The notes under the pieces are model-generated. The model was not told where the DNA came from, searched no databases, and worked only from the letters and a program-made list of their open reading frames with translations. From NCBI GenBank assembly GCA_020724025.1, contig DYHU01000131.1, positions 1-7,863 on the forward strand: 7,863 nt of DNA, written 5' to 3'. This document shows positions 1 through 6,774 of the stretch, piece by piece (within the stretch, counting starts at the first letter, position 1; each line of letters opens with the position of its first letter). The position numbers and the translations under genes are program-made. Source of the stretch: Syntrophorhabdus sp. (GTDB lineage: Bacteria > Desulfobacterota > BSN033 > UBA1163).

Positions 1-80
1 GCCTCCACAGGGGAGAGGGGAAGAAGAAGCATGAGGAGGATGAGCAAGAAAATCCCTCGATAGATTGTTCTTTTTTCCAT
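1..80 (-). CDS. Exported protein, N-terminal signal peptide only (partial, runs off left edge)
   Basis: Read on the minus strand from ATG at 80, the frame stays open to base 1 and gives 27 residues beginning MEKRTIYRGIFLLI. There is a basic start (K3, R4, R8), a long leucine/isoleucine core (about residues 10-21) and a PLSPVEA stretch that would suit signal peptidase I cleavage after the final alanine. A strong Shine-Dalgarno, AGGAGG, lies 5 bases before the ATG, which supports this start. The mature protein lies outside the window, so its function cannot be named. It is transcribed divergently from the DUF1178 gene. No lipobox cysteine is visible in the part present. Confidence 0.72.
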   Translation of the reverse strand, partial: MEKRTIYRGIFLLILLMLLLPLSPVE

Positions 81-105
81 GAATACCTCCTTTCTCTTTT
101 AATTA

Positions 106-134
106 ATGTTAATTCATTTACCTCCATTTTACAA
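106..134 (-). promoter_or_regulatory. Candidate sigma70 promoter for the left-edge exported protein
   Basis: On the minus strand TTGTAA (134-129, 4 of 6 to TTGACA) and TAACAT (111-106, 4 of 6 to TATAAT) are separated by exactly 17 bp. Transcription would start near base 99, about 19 bases before the ATG, leaving room for the AGGAGG at 91-86. The match is modest but position and spacing fit. Confidence 0.35.
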
Positions 135-145
135 TGAAAAAGGAG

Positions 146-174
146 TTGCCAAAATTCCAGGGAAGATGTTAAAT
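146..174 (+). promoter_or_regulatory. Candidate sigma70 promoter for the DUF1178 gene
   Basis: TTGCCA (146-151, 5 of 6 to consensus) and TTAAAT (169-174, 4 of 6) are separated by 17 bp. Transcription would start near 181, giving a very short leader before the ATG at 194 with GGAG at 182-185. It overlaps the minus-strand candidate region only loosely, so both directions could be used independently. Confidence 0.35.
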
Positions 175-193
175 TATTTACGGAGCTCAGGAC

Positions 194-601
194 ATGATTG
201 CTTACGATCTCATCTGTTCCAATGGCCATCTTTTTGAGTGCTGGTTTAAAGACAGCGCCTCCTTTGAGGAACAGCAGTCTGCCGGCATCATCAACTGCCC
301 TGTCTGCGATGATACCCAGGTGGTTAAAACCTTTTCTCCATTCATGATCAAGAAGAGTGACGGAGAGAGAAAGAAGGGAGAAGAGGTCGCTCAGCAGGCC
401 CTCCAGTTAATCCACGAGTATGTGGACAAGCACTTCGAAGATGTGGGAGCCAAATTTGCCGAGGAGGCGCTCAAAATCCATTACGGAGAGGCTGAGAAGA
501 GAAACATCCGGGGAACGGCCACAACAGAGGATGAAGTAATTCTGAAGGAGGAAGGGATCCAGTTCATTAAGGTGCCGATCGTCAAACGGTTGCTTAACTG
601 A
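194..601 (+). CDS. DUF1178 family protein with zinc-ribbon-like cysteines
   Basis: This 135-residue protein starts MIAYDLICSNGHLFECWF, the characteristic opening of the DUF1178 family. C8 and C16, then C35 and C38 in a CPVC motif, look like a small metal-binding (zinc-ribbon-like) site; metal binding is inferred from the cysteine spacing. The rest is charged and helical in character (about residues 55-100), ending in a motif around EEGIQFIKVPIV. Length is normal for the family, which has no established biochemical function. There is no signal peptide, so it should be cytoplasmic. GGAG at 182-185 is 8 bases before the ATG. It is the only convincing plus-strand gene here and is not in an operon with the neighbouring minus-strand genes. 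Confidence 0.9.
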   Translation: MIAYDLICSNGHLFECWFKDSASFEEQQSAGIINCPVCDDTQVVKTFSPFMIKKSDGERKKGEEVAQQALQLIHEYVDKHFEDVGAKFAEEALKIHYGEAEKRNIRGTATTEDEVILKEEGIQFIKVPIVKRLLN

Positions 602-611
602 GGTGACATGA

Positions 612-844
612 ATGATTGAAGAGCAAAGTAAAAAGCCCGAAGACGACAAGGAGACCCGGAGGGTCTCCTACCCGACCTGATGCGGTGAAAAGTGAAGCTC
701 CTCTGGGCGAAGCTTCCCAAAGATGAAATATCATTGAATATTGTGCTCCTTGCCCCAGCCTACAAGGCGGGGATATGGAGCGCGATCCCGGCTTCCGTGG
801 AGATAACACCGCCGGAAAAGGAAAAAGCAGAAAAGACAGAGTAA
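612..844 (+). pseudogene. Possible small gene or frameshifted gene remnant downstream of DUF1178
   Basis: There is no intact gene of ordinary size here, but there are coding-like traces. An ATG at 612, 5 bases after AGGTGA (601-606), opens a 22-codon charged frame (MIEEQSKKPEDD...) ending at 678-680. A second frame from GTG 692 to TAA 842-844 encodes 50 residues containing DEISLNIVLLAPAYKAG and ending in a lysine/glutamate tail, EKEKAEKTE. A third frame between them (about 663-725) is also open. Two small indels would join them into one product of about 75 residues. Alternatives are two separate tiny ORFs, or chance. No family is recognised. Confidence 0.2.
649..669. other. Perfect 9-bp hairpin with 3-base loop
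   Basis: AGGAGACCC (649-657), loop GGA, GGGTCTCCT (661-669) form a perfect GC-rich stem 48 bases after the DUF1178 stop codon. It is not followed by a T-run on either strand, so it is not a textbook intrinsic terminator. It could stabilise or attenuate the DUF1178 transcript. A weaker 6-bp stem (694-699 with 711-716) follows. Confidence 0.4.
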
Positions 845-848
845 GCAA

Positions 849-976
849 TCAGGGTTTAAGAAATAGATTGATTTCCTGGAATTTGTCATCTTTCATCTCG
901 CAAAATACAAGACCTGGCCCTCTCAGTATCTTGAACTCATCATAAAGTCGTCATCAAGAGTATCAAATTTCGGGTC
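849..976 (-). pseudogene. Possible frameshifted C-terminal gene remnant downstream of the response regulator
   Basis: On the minus strand, the last about 33 codons before a TGA at 851-849 read like a real protein end: DEFKILRGPGLVFCEMKDD, then KFQEINLFLKP. Just upstream, another frame (from about 976) reads ADPKFDTLDDDF, and a single-base shift near 942-946 would join the two. No start codon or Shine-Dalgarno is present for the joined frame, and its upstream end meets the stop of the response regulator gene at 979. I do not recognise the family. It may be a decayed gene end, an assembly indel, or chance. Confidence 0.22.
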
Positions 977-978
977 AG

Positions 979-1743
979 CTACATTTGTTTAAAGAGATGA
1001 AGGTAGTTGCGGCTTACGATGAGAAGCTCCGGTCTCTCTTTAAGTTTCAATATTCCCCGTCCTGTAAGTGAACGACTCACTTTGTCTATCTTGGATACAT
1101 TAACTATGGTTCCCCTGTGTATCTGCCAGAATTGACTGGGATCGAGTTCCTTGGTCAATTCCTTAATGCTCTTTTTAATAAGGGACTCCCCTTCTTTCGT
1201 TATGACCAGAGTGTATTTATCTTCGGACTTGAAGTAGTCTGCCTCCTCCACTGGTATGAGACGGATACTCTCTTTGTTTTGCGTTTTAATCCAACGCAAG
1301 AAATCAGACCCTCCTCTGCCTGGCAATTTGGAAAGGACCTGCTCTATAACCTCAGCTAATCTTGCAGGTGGTTCAGTGGAAGAATTCAATTGGTTCTTGA
1401 GGCGTTGAATGGTCTGAATCAGTCTGTCTTTTGATACAGGTTTGATGAGATAATCAACAGCCTCCCTCTCAAAGGCTTCTATCGCATACTGATCGAAGGC
1501 AGTTACAAATACGATACGACAGAGACCTGCGATTCTTTTTGCCACCTCCATACCTGAAAGACCAGGCATTCTGATATCAAGGAAGGCGATCTGTGGCTGC
1601 TTTGATTCCACTAATTCGAGGGCTTCTTTACCGTTTTTGGCCTCGCCGCAAATCATGAGCTCCGGCCAAATCTCTGATAAAATGGATTTGAGGTATGTCC
1701 TCAACTCCTTTTCATCATCAGCTATAATAGCTTTGTACATCAT
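979..1743 (-). CDS. LytTR-type response regulator (REC + LytTR DNA-binding domain)
   Basis: This 254-residue transcription factor belongs to the LytR/AlgR class. Residues about 3-120 form a receiver domain with acidic pair D9-D10, phosphoacceptor D56 (in FLDIRMPG), T81 and K101-P102, so all key residues are intact. Residues about 150-250 form a LytTR domain (RLIPVEEADYF, then KSIKEL, then IHRGTIVNVSKI), which binds paired direct repeats in DNA. The start is the first ATG at 1743; GAGGT lies 8 bases upstream. The gene begins inside the end of the kinase gene (26-bp overlap), so the two are translationally coupled and surely cognate. The likely targets are the exporter genes upstream; the direct repeats at 7557-7585 are a candidate site. 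It is the last gene of the six-gene minus-strand block. Confidence 0.93.
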   Translation of the reverse strand: MMYKAIIADDEKELRTYLKSILSEIWPELMICGEAKNGKEALELVESKQPQIAFLDIRMPGLSGMEVAKRIAGLCRIVFVTAFDQYAIEAFEREAVDYLIKPVSKDRLIQTIQRLKNQLNSSTEPPARLAEVIEQVLSKLPGRGGSDFLRWIKTQNKESIRLIPVEEADYFKSEDKYTLVITKEGESLIKKSIKELTKELDPSQFWQIHRGTIVNVSKIDKVSRSLTGRGILKLKERPELLIVSRNYLHLFKQM

Positions 1744-2797
1744 GCTTTGGGACCTCGATGATCGCCCTTACTCCATTTGGCTTGTTTTCTTCAACTATTA
1801 AACGCCCTTTTTCCCCATAAATCAATTTAATACGTTCTCTCACGTTTCCGATACCTACCCCTGCTTCGTGACAAGAAGAGAATCCATTGCCCGTATCCAT
1901 TACCTCGATTCTAATGAGGTCGTCTTCTTCCATTGCCTTTATCATGATTTCTCCTCCCTCCATTTTGGGCTCAAGCCCGTGTTTTACGGCATTCTCTACC
2001 AGAGGCTGAAGCAACATAGGCGGGAAGGGATGTTTCCGGACTGCATCAGGAACCTCGATCTTGAAATACAACCTTTCGCCCATCCTAATTTTTTGAATAT
2101 TAAGATAGGCTTTGATCATGTCTATTTCTTGATCTAATGTGATTGGATCAGGAAATGTCCTTGACAAAGAGGTGCGCAGATAATGAATCAGATCCACTAA
2201 CATGGACTTGCCATTGGCCGGGTCTGTGTCTATCAGACTCAGGACATTGGAAAGGGTATTGAACAGGAAATGGGGCTCGATCTGGGCCTGAAGCAGTCTC
2301 AGATTGGCCTCAAGGGCTTCTTTTTCACTGGAAAGACGTTTGATCCTTTCTTGCTGGATCTCTTCCTTACTGATTCTTAATCTTGATTTGGAGTAGAAAA
2401 AGTAACTGAGAATAATACCGAAGGTGATGGCAAGTATATAAGTCCGAAGAGAACTTATCTCCTGTTGCTTCAGGACAATGGAAAAAAACTGCTGAAGGAC
2501 AAAAGACCCTATTTGCAGGCCGATCAGGGTTCCACTGGCAATACCTATCATGACTATGAAAGCTACAGATGCCATTTTCTCTGGTTTGAATATCCAAAGT
2601 AAAAACATAATAATCGAGCAAATAGAGATCCCGAAAGATTGAGACACAATTAAATTGATGATAAAGGACTTTGTGGTGATGCCCGTAAAGGTCAGGAGCG
2701 CGGCAATCAAAGTGCATATGATAATTGTTATGATAATTGTATAGAGGAAATCAATAAGAAAATTTCTGGGTTTGAAATAATTGGCGTATTGCTCCAT
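1718..2797 (-). CDS. LytS-type membrane sensor histidine kinase
   Basis: This 359-residue inner-membrane kinase phosphorylates itself on histidine and passes the phosphate to the overlapping LytTR regulator. The N-terminal part has about four membrane spans (roughly residues 15-38, 46-70, 77-103, 117-135) with very short loops, so there is no large periplasmic sensor domain and the signal is probably sensed within the membrane. A short coiled stretch (about 140-170) leads to the His_kinase domain (PF06580 type) with H176 in IEPHFLFNTLSN. The ATP-binding domain has the N box VENAVKHG (N269), the G1 motif DTGNGF (301-306) and GVGIGNVRERI (313-323). All catalytic motifs are present. AGGT lies about 11 bases before the ATG. 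It is 58 bp after the barrel gene with no terminator between, so the two are probably co-transcribed. Confidence 0.93.
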   Translation of the reverse strand: MEQYANYFKPRNFLIDFLYTIIITIIICTLIAALLTFTGITTKSFIINLIVSQSFGISICSIIMFLLWIFKPEKMASVAFIVMIGIASGTLIGLQIGSFVLQQFFSIVLKQQEISSLRTYILAITFGIILSYFFYSKSRLRISKEEIQQERIKRLSSEKEALEANLRLLQAQIEPHFLFNTLSNVLSLIDTDPANGKSMLVDLIHYLRTSLSRTFPDPITLDQEIDMIKAYLNIQKIRMGERLYFKIEVPDAVRKHPFPPMLLQPLVENAVKHGLEPKMEGGEIMIKAMEEDDLIRIEVMDTGNGFSSCHEAGVGIGNVRERIKLIYGEKGRLIVEENKPNGVRAIIEVPKHDVQSYYS

Positions 2798-2855
2798 GCT
2801 TAGGTTACCTGGTTCTTTCCGTCTTGCCTTTGGAGGCTAAAAGCCAATAAAATGC

Positions 2856-4217
2856 TTAGAAAGTAAACTTTAAACCAATCATCCATTGGTAATCGAGGAT
2901 ACTCCCAAACTCTGTATTCTTGCCACCTGCCATTACGGTACCGACAGAAAACAACTCCAGGTGATTACCCAGAGAATATGACACAACTGTTGTAAATTGA
3001 CCAGATCCATCATTCAAATTCTGGGTCCAACGTGAGGTAAGATCGATCTTGTTTTTGATATTATTCTGAGTATACTGGAGCAGTGCATAATTCTTTCGCA
3101 AGAATCTTAATCCCGTATTGACCGTTTGGCCGATGGTCTTTTGTCCCAATGCCGATACTAAACCGCCAAAACTGATAGCTTCTGCTGCCCTGCGCCTTAA
3201 GGAATAGTACCTATCTGCCTCAGTATCGCTGTAGCCCGGGCTATAATAGGCGTATTCCATCGACAAGGTTCCACTTGCTGCAAATGTGTAGGAGCCTCCG
3301 ATGAGGAGAACTGGTTTAATAGTGGAATCGTCTTGATGGAGTTTTTGCATTGAAGCCCCAAAAGGGGAGCTATCCCTCTTGGGGTATAACGCCTTACTCC
3401 CTTGAGTAATGACTCCCTCGCCATAGAGCAGGATGGCATCGGAAATAGTCCATCCTCCAAAAAAACCCAATGAATTCAGGGAATCCTCCCTATGCGAGAA
3501 GATGATTGAACCATAATTCTGCCGGCCTGTATAATCTATCTTCAAGGCATAAGTCTTTTCAAATGGTGTACCTTGAGGAAAGCCAATCGGAAAGCCTGAT
3601 GCGGTCTTGTTACGTCCTTCGTCTGTATTGGCGACGAAAGATATCGTCCAGGAACTTTCCGGGATCCAGACCAACCGGCCGAAATCCATGCCCGGCACTT
3701 CCAGGTAAGGATTACGACGGCCATTATCCTGGAAAAAGGGATTGGAAGGAGAAAAAAGAAAAGAAGGCCCCCATTGCAGGTTTTCGCGGCCGTAGGATAT
3801 GAATAGATTTTCACGCACCTTCCATCTTGCCAACCACTCGTTGATGTACCAATCATCATTCCATTCTGATTCTCCCTTGCGATACCCTTCTCGCCAGATG
3901 TTATACTCAAGTCTCATTCTGGGTTTAGCACTGAGCTCTAAAGGGTCTATGTTTAGACGCAGATCCGGCCGTATTTCCAAATCTGCCGCATAATGTGGAA
4001 TTTGCAGAAAGTTGTTTCCAGGATTCTGACTTGAATTGGAGGGCTCCTGGATAATACCATAGGTCAAAATCCGCAAATCCAACGAAAAGCGCTCAGCCAA
4101 TGTCTTCTGGATCACGGCAAGGCTTGTATGCCCATCCTCACCTGCCATTCCTGTCTCTGGCCACCATCCAAAACCAGCCATTAATAAAATAACCACAGTG
4201 AAAAGGTGCTTCTTCAT
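2856..4217 (-). CDS. Outer-membrane beta-barrel protein, substrate unknown
   Basis: This 453-residue protein has a signal peptide (MKKHLFTVVILLMAGFGWW, likely cut after A25 in TGMA-GE). The mature part alternates polar and aromatic residues and ends in LKFTF. A C-terminal phenylalanine is the usual BAM recognition signal of outer-membrane barrels. Residues 143-160 (GRENLQWG, then FSPSNPF) resemble a motif seen in DUF1302-like and related porins; the exact family is uncertain. The frame stays open upstream to 4454, but those 79 codons translate repeat DNA (LLRKQESR, WIPVFTGMT), so I start at ATG 4217; ATG 4235 is an alternative at the repeat edge. AGGT lies 6 bases upstream of the chosen ATG. 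Given its place between the ABC/LolA-like genes and the two-component genes, it is likely the outer-membrane exit or acceptor of the system. Confidence 0.8.
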   Translation of the reverse strand: MKKHLFTVVILLMAGFGWWPETGMAGEDGHTSLAVIQKTLAERFSLDLRILTYGIIQEPSNSSQNPGNNFLQIPHYAADLEIRPDLRLNIDPLELSAKPRMRLEYNIWREGYRKGESEWNDDWYINEWLARWKVRENLFISYGRENLQWGPSFLFSPSNPFFQDNGRRNPYLEVPGMDFGRLVWIPESSWTISFVANTDEGRNKTASGFPIGFPQGTPFEKTYALKIDYTGRQNYGSIIFSHREDSLNSLGFFGGWTISDAILLYGEGVITQGSKALYPKRDSSPFGASMQKLHQDDSTIKPVLLIGGSYTFAASGTLSMEYAYYSPGYSDTEADRYYSLRRRAAEAISFGGLVSALGQKTIGQTVNTGLRFLRKNYALLQYTQNNIKNKIDLTSRWTQNLNDGSGQFTTVVSYSLGNHLELFSVGTVMAGGKNTEFGSILDYQWMIGLKFTF

Positions 4218-4232
4218 TAAGAGACCTGGCTT

Positions 4233-4540
4233 CATATGAAAATCCCCCCAGCCCCCCTTTAATAAACTGACCGTGTCCCATATCTCGGGGGGCTGGACAC
4301 AAGGAGGGGGGGTATGACCGGTATAATTGGCGCGTTTAGGTGTCATTCCCGTGAAAACGGGAATCCAGGACCAACAGAAATACCTGGATTCCTGCTTCCG
4401 CAGAAGGAATGACAAACTTAAAGAATAATAATGATTTCGACATGTTAACAACATTCAGATTATCCCTTGTGTCCAGCGCCCCCATTTATGGGTAAAGATC
4501 AGTTTAATAAAGGGGGGTGAAGGGGGATTATTTTCATTTG
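4233..4540. mobile_element. MITE-like element with about 70-bp imperfect terminal inverted repeats
   Basis: The sequence from about 4233 to 4304 reappears inverted at about 4465-4540. Matching landmarks are ATGAAAA at the outer ends, C-rich/T tracts next to TTTAATAAACTGA-like sequence, CCCATA, and an exact 12-base GCTGGACACAAGG core at the inner ends (4292-4304; inverted at 4465-4477). Arms are roughly three quarters identical. The 160-bp core has no transposase and contains the dRS3-like palindrome at 4341-4414. No clear target-site duplication was found. Short size, long inverted ends and lack of coding capacity fit a miniature inverted-repeat element. It sits immediately upstream of the barrel gene's ribosome-binding region and so probably interrupts an ancestral continuous operon or supplies its leader. 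Confidence 0.6.
4341..4414. repeat. dRS3-like palindromic repeat pair nested in the MITE-like element
   Basis: The left arm (4341-4369) begins TGTCATTCCC and ends GGGAATCCAGG. The right arm (4383-4414) begins CCTGGATTCC and ends GGAATGACA, the inverted counterpart. The loop is 13 bases. The left arm is itself an ATTCCC-N8-GGGAAT palindrome (4345-4364), the form of the dispersed dRS3 repeat of Neisseria. Very similar sequences are scattered in many Deltaproteobacteria. In one frame it translates as the recurring false peptide WIPVFTGMT. Confidence 0.75.
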
Positions 4541-4621
4541 TATTTGTGGATCTTGGAGACATATATTTTTCATTTTGAAATGTACTGGTTGTATCATTTA
4601 GCTCTTAGGAAAAAGGAGTCC

Positions 4622-4709
4622 AATCGCCCTCAATCCCCCTTTTCCAAAGGGGGAATCCCACTTTTGGCGGGACTCTCCTCCCTTTGGAAAAGGGAGGCGG
4701 GGAGGGATT
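4622..4709. repeat. Inverted pair of C-rich palindromes (two tandem 9-bp hairpins)
   Basis: Two hairpins face each other: TCCCCCTTT-TCC-AAAGGGGGA (4634-4654) and CCTCCCTTT-GGA-AAAGGGAGG (4677-4697). Their flanks are also inverted copies (AATC at 4622, GATT at 4706), giving two arms of about 40 bp around a short centre. It lies 35 bp after the stop of the LolA-like gene. Because the stems are strong and double, it could slow polymerase or protect the 3' end of the upstream transcript, though there is no T-run for a standard terminator. It is probably a separate dispersed palindromic repeat rather than part of the larger element. Confidence 0.6.
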
Positions 4710-4744
4710 TAATAAGGATATTTCAAACAACTAAATTGTTATTC

Positions 4745-5509
4745 CTATTTTAACAGCAGGTTTAGGTTGAAAAGGGAATCCGGAACCTTCTTAATCCATA
4801 CCTTGCGATAGCTCATGGTAGTGACATCCTCTTTTACTATGGCGCTTGTAATGACCATTTTGGAAATGAATGCCTGCGGTTTACTATCGACAGAAATGCT
4901 GTTCCCATAGTCAAATGTGGCTGTCTTAAACATCTTTCCTGAGACAGTGTAGAATTCGGCCTTGAGCCCCACCAGCCGTTCTTTGGATACCCAGTATTTG
5001 ATCTTATCATAAGTAACTTTCTTATCCACTGCGCTTAAATCAAAGAGATAGCACGGCTCTCCATTCACCATATCTTCCGAAGTTTGAACGACTTGATAGT
5101 CACCCGCATAGTTGGTAGATGCTATGTCACCATTGGCAGCGCCGCCCATGAGTTTCTGCCGGGGAGAGATAGGGACCGCTTTAGAAAGGCCTGGTTTCAC
5201 GAACCACATATTGCGGTCTAGCATCAATAACTTTTGGCCTTTCACATTGGCCGGGGCCAGAAATTCCGCCAGTGAGTTGAAATCACGAGCAGTTACCCTG
5301 ATGGTTCTTTGTTGTTGACGCCCTCCTTCAATGGATTCAATGTCGATCTCCCACTCTACTCCTTCCACGTTGCCTCGAGCTTCATCTGCTTTTCGGAGTA
5401 TATCTTTGGGATTCATCTGTGGATGAACTGAGGAAACGGAAAAGCTCAGGCAATAAATAAATGTAAAGACTAACACTATCAAATATCGTTTATCAGGTCG
5501 GTAGTTCAT
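4745..5509 (-). CDS. LolA-like periplasmic lipoprotein-sorting protein (TP_0789/PF17131 type)
   Basis: This 254-residue exported protein belongs to the family usually annotated 'outer membrane lipoprotein-sorting protein'. An N-terminal signal (basic YRPDKR, then LIVLVFTFIYCLSFSV) is followed by DILRKADEARGN, typical of the family's first helix. Then come beta strands that would form a LolA/LolB-like half-barrel: LAEFLAPANVKGQKLLML at 80-97, NMWFVKP at 100-106, then YLFDLSA, YDKIKYWV and LVGLKAEFY. C20 lacks a proper lipobox (FIYC), so it is probably a soluble carrier rather than a lipoprotein. AGGAG sits 7 bases before the ATG. It lies 26 bp after the permease gene, so it should be co-expressed. 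The inferred role is to shuttle a hydrophobic cargo released by the ABC transporter toward the outer membrane. Confidence 0.85.
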   Translation of the reverse strand: MNYRPDKRYLIVLVFTFIYCLSFSVSSVHPQMNPKDILRKADEARGNVEGVEWEIDIESIEGGRQQQRTIRVTARDFNSLAEFLAPANVKGQKLLMLDRNMWFVKPGLSKAVPISPRQKLMGGAANGDIASTNYAGDYQVVQTSEDMVNGEPCYLFDLSAVDKKVTYDKIKYWVSKERLVGLKAEFYTVSGKMFKTATFDYGNSISVDSKPQAFISKMVITSAIVKEDVTTMSYRKVWIKKVPDSLFNLNLLLK

Positions 5510-5535
5510 CTTTTATCTCCTATTTTTTATTATCT

Positions 5536-6774
5536 TTACACATGTCCTAGGGCGTCCACTACATTTTGTTTGGCCGCACGTCTTGCCGGGATGATGGCGG
5601 CTACTAAAGAAAGGAAAATCAGAAAGAGCATCAACACGAACAGGGTTTGAGGGACAAGGTTAACAATCAATGGCACAGATGTAGAAGCACCCGGAGGTGT
5701 GTAGGTCGGGGAGAGAGCTCGAATAATGGCCCACACGCTCACATGCAATACTACCCCTATGAAACTGCCGAAAAGGCCCAACAGGCCGCCTTCCATTGCA
5801 AAGAGAAGCGATGTACCCCTTCTCTTTAAGCCCAGGGCCCTCAGGGTTCCAATTTCTCTGGTTCTCTCTAAAACTGCCATACCCATCGTGTTAACAGTGC
5901 TCATCACAACGATGACTAAGATAATGGAGAAAAGGAATAGGAAGATCATATCGAACATCCCTCTAACCTTTGAATAGAATAAGGATAGTTCGTTCCAGGT
6001 CTTTATCTCACAGGCAATGCCTGCATTGGTTAGTTTGTTTAGAAGGAAGCTGCGCATCTTCTCGGTCTTTCTCGTGTCTTTTAGCAGGAGCACGATTCTT
6101 TCAGCTGTTTTCGTGTCAAGAAGGGACTGTGCGAAGTCGAAAGTGAAACGCATGTATTTGTCATTGGTGGCATCCGAGCCAGAATCATATACACCCGCCA
6201 CCTGTATATCCATGGCATTCATCTGGCCACTCAGGGTAGTGGCCATCACAACCCCGTCTTTGCCAGGCCCCAGGTTCAGATACTTGGCTAAATCCTGGGC
6301 AATCTCCACTCCATAAGTCTTCTGCTCATGTAATCCCTCTCCATGAATGGGTCTAAAAGCAGCCCAAGCTCCTTTAATAGTCTTATCATCCCTGGGAACG
6401 ACTCCCTGGGCTATGAAAATGGTAGAGGTGGTTCCATTCGAGACAATACCGGCAACTTGAATCTGAGGTGTAGCCAAAATGACCTCATTTTTTTCTGTGA
6501 CCAGTTTCGTTATTTTGTCGACTTCCGCTTTCGAAAACATATACCGCTCAGGATCAAGCTTCCCTTTCTCGAGCCACCCAGCCTTGTAGATAGTTAGGTG
6601 ACCCAAGCCCTCGCCTCGAATAGCTGATTCCCTTAACCCGGAATAGGTATTACTGACATAACCGCGAAAGAGGCTGATCGCTGAAAAGCCCACACCTATC
6701 GCGAGCAACGTGACAAAGGACCGGCGCTTATTTCTTAGAATATTGCGAATGGCTAGTTTTATCCATTTCATCAT
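5536..6774 (-). CDS. FtsX-type ABC permease (LolC/LolE/MacB-like)
   Basis: This 412-residue inner-membrane protein has the standard layout. An amphipathic start (LAIRNILRNKRRS) precedes a first membrane span at about 19-38, then a large periplasmic domain at about 40-270. Three spans follow at about 275-297, 325-348 and 374-396. The coupling segment LERTREIGTLRALGLKRRG (302-320) and the C-terminal IIPARRAAKQNVVDALGHV are family hallmarks. Only one permease gene is present, so a homodimer (LolF-like) is likely. The first ATG overlaps the ATPase stop codon by 4 bp (ATGA), with GGAGG 9 bases upstream. The family extracts or exports lipoproteins, lipids, peptides or drugs; with a LolA-like partner, lipid or lipoprotein cargo is the best guess. 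Confidence 0.93.
   Translation of the reverse strand: MMKWIKLAIRNILRNKRRSFVTLLAIGVGFSAISLFRGYVSNTYSGLRESAIRGEGLGHLTIYKAGWLEKGKLDPERYMFSKAEVDKITKLVTEKNEVILATPQIQVAGIVSNGTTSTIFIAQGVVPRDDKTIKGAWAAFRPIHGEGLHEQKTYGVEIAQDLAKYLNLGPGKDGVVMATTLSGQMNAMDIQVAGVYDSGSDATNDKYMRFTFDFAQSLLDTKTAERIVLLLKDTRKTEKMRSFLLNKLTNAGIACEIKTWNELSLFYSKVRGMFDMIFLFLFSIILVIVVMSTVNTMGMAVLERTREIGTLRALGLKRRGTSLLFAMEGGLLGLFGSFIGVVLHVSVWAIIRALSPTYTPPGASTSVPLIVNLVPQTLFVLMLFLIFLSLVAAIIPARRAAKQNVVDALGHV

Noticed and set aside
594..848. Minus-strand 84-codon frame opposite the DUF1178 downstream region
   Set aside because: Low-complexity P/S/L-rich product, no Shine-Dalgarno, overlaps the end of DUF1178; looks like a shadow frame.
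2367..2717. Minus-strand 116-codon frame inside the kinase gene
   Set aside because: Overlaps the membrane part of the kinase in another frame; His/Cys-rich composition typical of a shadow of hydrophobic codons.
3542..3910. Minus-strand 122-codon frame inside the barrel gene
   Set aside because: Same-strand alternative frame of a clear barrel gene; no start signal or recognisable motif.
4322..4327. Perfect TATAAT on the plus strand in the repeat element
   Set aside because: No -35 at 16-18 bp and no plus-strand gene downstream; likely chance or an internal part of the repeat.
4314..4347. Possible minus-strand promoter in the element (ATGACA, then TATACC)
   Set aside because: Spacing is only 15 bp and the -10 matches 4 of 6; too weak to list as the barrel promoter.
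4233..4709. CRISPR array
   Set aside because: Repeats are inverted pairs of different types, not regularly spaced direct repeats with unique spacers, and no cas genes are present.
4517..4753. Plus-strand 78-codon frame across the repeats
   Set aside because: More than half translates palindromic repeat DNA (QSPFSKGG-type peptide) and it runs into the end of the LolA-like gene.
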